This document shows positions 6,783-7,768 of a DNA stretch of 7,768 nucleotides, piece by piece (position 1 is the first letter of the stretch; every line of letters starts with the position of its first letter). The DNA lies in contig JANQQH010000547.1 in the NCBI GenBank assembly GCA_028285025.1, forward strand, positions 1-7,768, in the 5' to 3' direction. The notes beneath the pieces are model-generated. The model did no database searches, was not told where the DNA came from, and worked only from the letters and a program-made list of their open reading frames with translations. Both the position numbers and the translations under genes were made by a program. The stretch comes from Hyphomicrobiaceae bacterium. GTDB taxonomy: Bacteria > Pseudomonadota > Alphaproteobacteria > Rhizobiales > HXMU1428-3.

Positions 6783-7466
6783 TTAGATTCTTTTTATTTT
6801 TAGATAAGTCGGGGTACGCCCCTCGCGGATTGCCTTTTGTTCATAACGAGTGCCGGGCCATCCTGTTGGCGGGGTGCGCCAATCTTGGGCCGATTTTGGT
6901 TGCCAAGAAAAGTTTGGGCTTTGCTGGAGTGCCAAAAGGGACGTTCGAATGTAATCGCCAATATCTGATGCGATGAGTAAATCTGCTCCCGGCTTCATCA
7001 CTTTGGCAAGCAAGTCAAGGCTTTGCGAGGTTACAAAGCGGCGTTTGCGGTGGCGTTTTTTGGGCCATGGATCGGGGTATAAAATATAGACCCGGTCAAG
7101 ACTGGCAGGGGGAAGCCACTTTAAAATATGGCGGGCATCATGGTCGTAAAGGTGCACATTGTTCAAGTTTTGCTCTTTTATGGCAACCAGCATTTTGGCA
7201 ATGCCATTTAAAAAAGGCTCGCAACCAATAAAGGTAACATCGGGGTGTTTTGCCGCCATGGCGCTTAAATGTTCGCCACCGCCAAAGCCGATTTCCAACC
7301 AAAGGGGATTGGTTTTATACCAGCTTGCAGTTGGATCAAAAGGTTCTCCAGGGCTGAGCTTTAAACTCGGTAAAAGCGTGTCGACCAGATTTTGTTGGCG
7401 TGGGCTGAGCTTTTTGCTTTTTTGCCGGCCAAACAATGTGGGGGTTTTTGTTGGATCTTCGGGCAC
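6783..7466 (-). CDS. trmB: tRNA (guanine(46)-N7)-methyltransferase TrmB
   Basis: 227 residues. TrmB transfers a methyl group from SAM to N7 of G46 in the tRNA variable loop. Motifs in order: an N-terminal basic block with FGRQKSKKLSPRQQ (12-25); SAM motif I LEIGFGGGEH (57-66); acidic residue of motif II in GCEPF (81-85); HDARH (109-113); the family signature YPDPWPKKRHRKRR (130-143); and the C-terminal TRYEQKAIREGR (206-217), which corresponds to the conserved T-x-[FY]-E substrate-binding motif. The start is GTG at 7466, preceded by GGGG at a 5-nt spacing. No ATG lies between it and the upstream in-frame stop, so this non-ATG start is well supported. It follows metK with a 45-nt gap that contains a terminator-like hairpin. 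The pairing is sensible because MetK makes the SAM that TrmB uses. Confidence 0.95.
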   Translation of the reverse strand: MPEDPTKTPTLFGRQKSKKLSPRQQNLVDTLLPSLKLSPGEPFDPTASWYKTNPLWLEIGFGGGEHLSAMAAKHPDVTFIGCEPFLNGIAKMLVAIKEQNLNNVHLYDHDARHILKWLPPASLDRVYILYPDPWPKKRHRKRRFVTSQSLDLLAKVMKPGADLLIASDIGDYIRTSLLALQQSPNFSWQPKSAQDWRTPPTGWPGTRYEQKAIREGRTPTYLKIKRI

Positions 7467-7497
7467 CTGAACCCCGTTTTCAAACCATCAAGGTTTT

Positions 7498-7530
7498 AAA
7501 AGGCGCGCTGTTTAAGTCAGCGCGCTTTTT
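7498..7530. terminator. Bidirectional terminator-like hairpin overlapping the metK stop
   Basis: GCGCGCTG (7503-7510) and CAGCGCGC (7518-7525) form a perfect 8-bp GC-rich stem with a 7-nt loop. On the minus strand it is followed by CTTTT (7502-7498). On the plus strand it is followed by TTTTT (7526-7530). The metK stop codon (7512-7514) is inside the loop, so ribosomes finishing metK would disturb the hairpin. It would reduce metK read-through into trmB, whose start is about 30 nt further on. Confidence 0.75.
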
Positions 7531-7768
7531 ATGTTCTCTATTAAATCTGTTTTTTCCCAGGAAAAACCACCATCTGCATCTGGCGTGCGGCCAAAATGCC
7601 CATAGGCGGCTGTGCGTTCAAAAATTGGCTTTGTTAATCCTAAATGCTCACGAATGCCGCGCGGGCTTAAGTCCATAACTTCTTGTAGGGCATGTTCTAA
7701 TTTGTCTTCTTCCACCTGGCCGGTGCCGTGCAAGTCAACATATATGGACAATGGTTTTGAAACGCCAA
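7512..7768 (-). CDS. metK: S-adenosylmethionine synthetase, C-terminal part (runs off the right edge)
   Basis: 84 residues of the C-terminus are present. MetK makes SAM from methionine and ATP as a cytoplasmic oligomer with Mg2+ and K+. The visible part opens [16 protein letters not shown]. It continues through [13 protein letters not shown] and [23 protein letters not shown], all of which match the conserved C-terminal domain of the alphaproteobacterial form. The insert TPDADGGF before SWEKTD is absent from the shorter E. coli end but usual in this group. The stop TAA lies in the loop of the terminator-like hairpin. The ATP- and methionine-binding residues, the start and any upstream SAM-responsive leader are outside the window. 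Codon use and composition match the neighbours. Confidence 0.97.
   Translation of the reverse strand, partial: GVSKPLSIYVDLHGTGQVEEDKLEHALQEVMDLSPRGIREHLGLTKPIFERTAAYGHFGRTPDADGGFSWEKTDLIENIKSALT

Noticed and set aside
6758..6976. Plus-strand frame of 72 codons over the end of trmB
   Set aside because: It lies mostly antisense to the conserved C-terminal part of TrmB and shows no recognisable domain. It is a shadow of the real gene.
7467..7768. A SAM riboswitch linked to metK
   Set aside because: Any such element would lie upstream of metK, beyond the right edge. The metK–trmB gap is too short and shows only a simple hairpin.

Overview
The window looks like a piece of an alphaproteobacterial chromosome, most likely from the order Hyphomicrobiales (Rhizobiales). 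The evidence is the gene order metK–trmB–rimP–nusA–ylxR–infB–rbfA–truB, a NusA with a long acidic C-terminal tail, a single fused YlxR/L7Ae-like protein, and a MetK C-terminus of the alphaproteobacterial type. Base composition is moderate, and the intergenic DNA is AT-richer than the genes. I cannot name a genus from the sequence alone.

All eight genes lie on the minus strand, so transcription runs from right to left. At the right edge is the C-terminal end of metK (S-adenosylmethionine synthetase). It is followed by a terminator-like hairpin whose loop contains the metK stop codon, and then by trmB (tRNA m7G46 methyltransferase, which uses SAM). A 190-base gap (6593-6782, up to the chosen rimP start) follows. 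It holds a good sigma70-type promoter (about 6700-6728) and a roughly 70-nt leader ending in a strong intrinsic-terminator hairpin with a U-tract, directly before the rimP start region. From there the classic nusA operon runs: rimP (30S maturation), nusA (elongation/termination factor), the ylxR-like RNA-binding protein, infB (IF2), rbfA (30S cold-shock/maturation factor) and the first 69 codons of truB (tRNA psi55 synthase), which runs off the left edge.

The operon joins transcription elongation, ribosome assembly, translation initiation and tRNA modification. Spacings are short (17 to 69 nt) except at three places. The rimP leader carries a likely attenuator. The ylxR–infB gap (about 290 nt) carries two copies of a palindromic repeat 60 nt apart. 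The rbfA–truB gap (158 nt) is almost filled by a 128-bp near-perfect palindrome with 54-nt arms. The genes themselves are ordinary, complete housekeeping genes. The interesting material is the non-coding structure between them. I saw no tRNA or rRNA gene, transposase, CRISPR array, toxin–antitoxin or defence genes.
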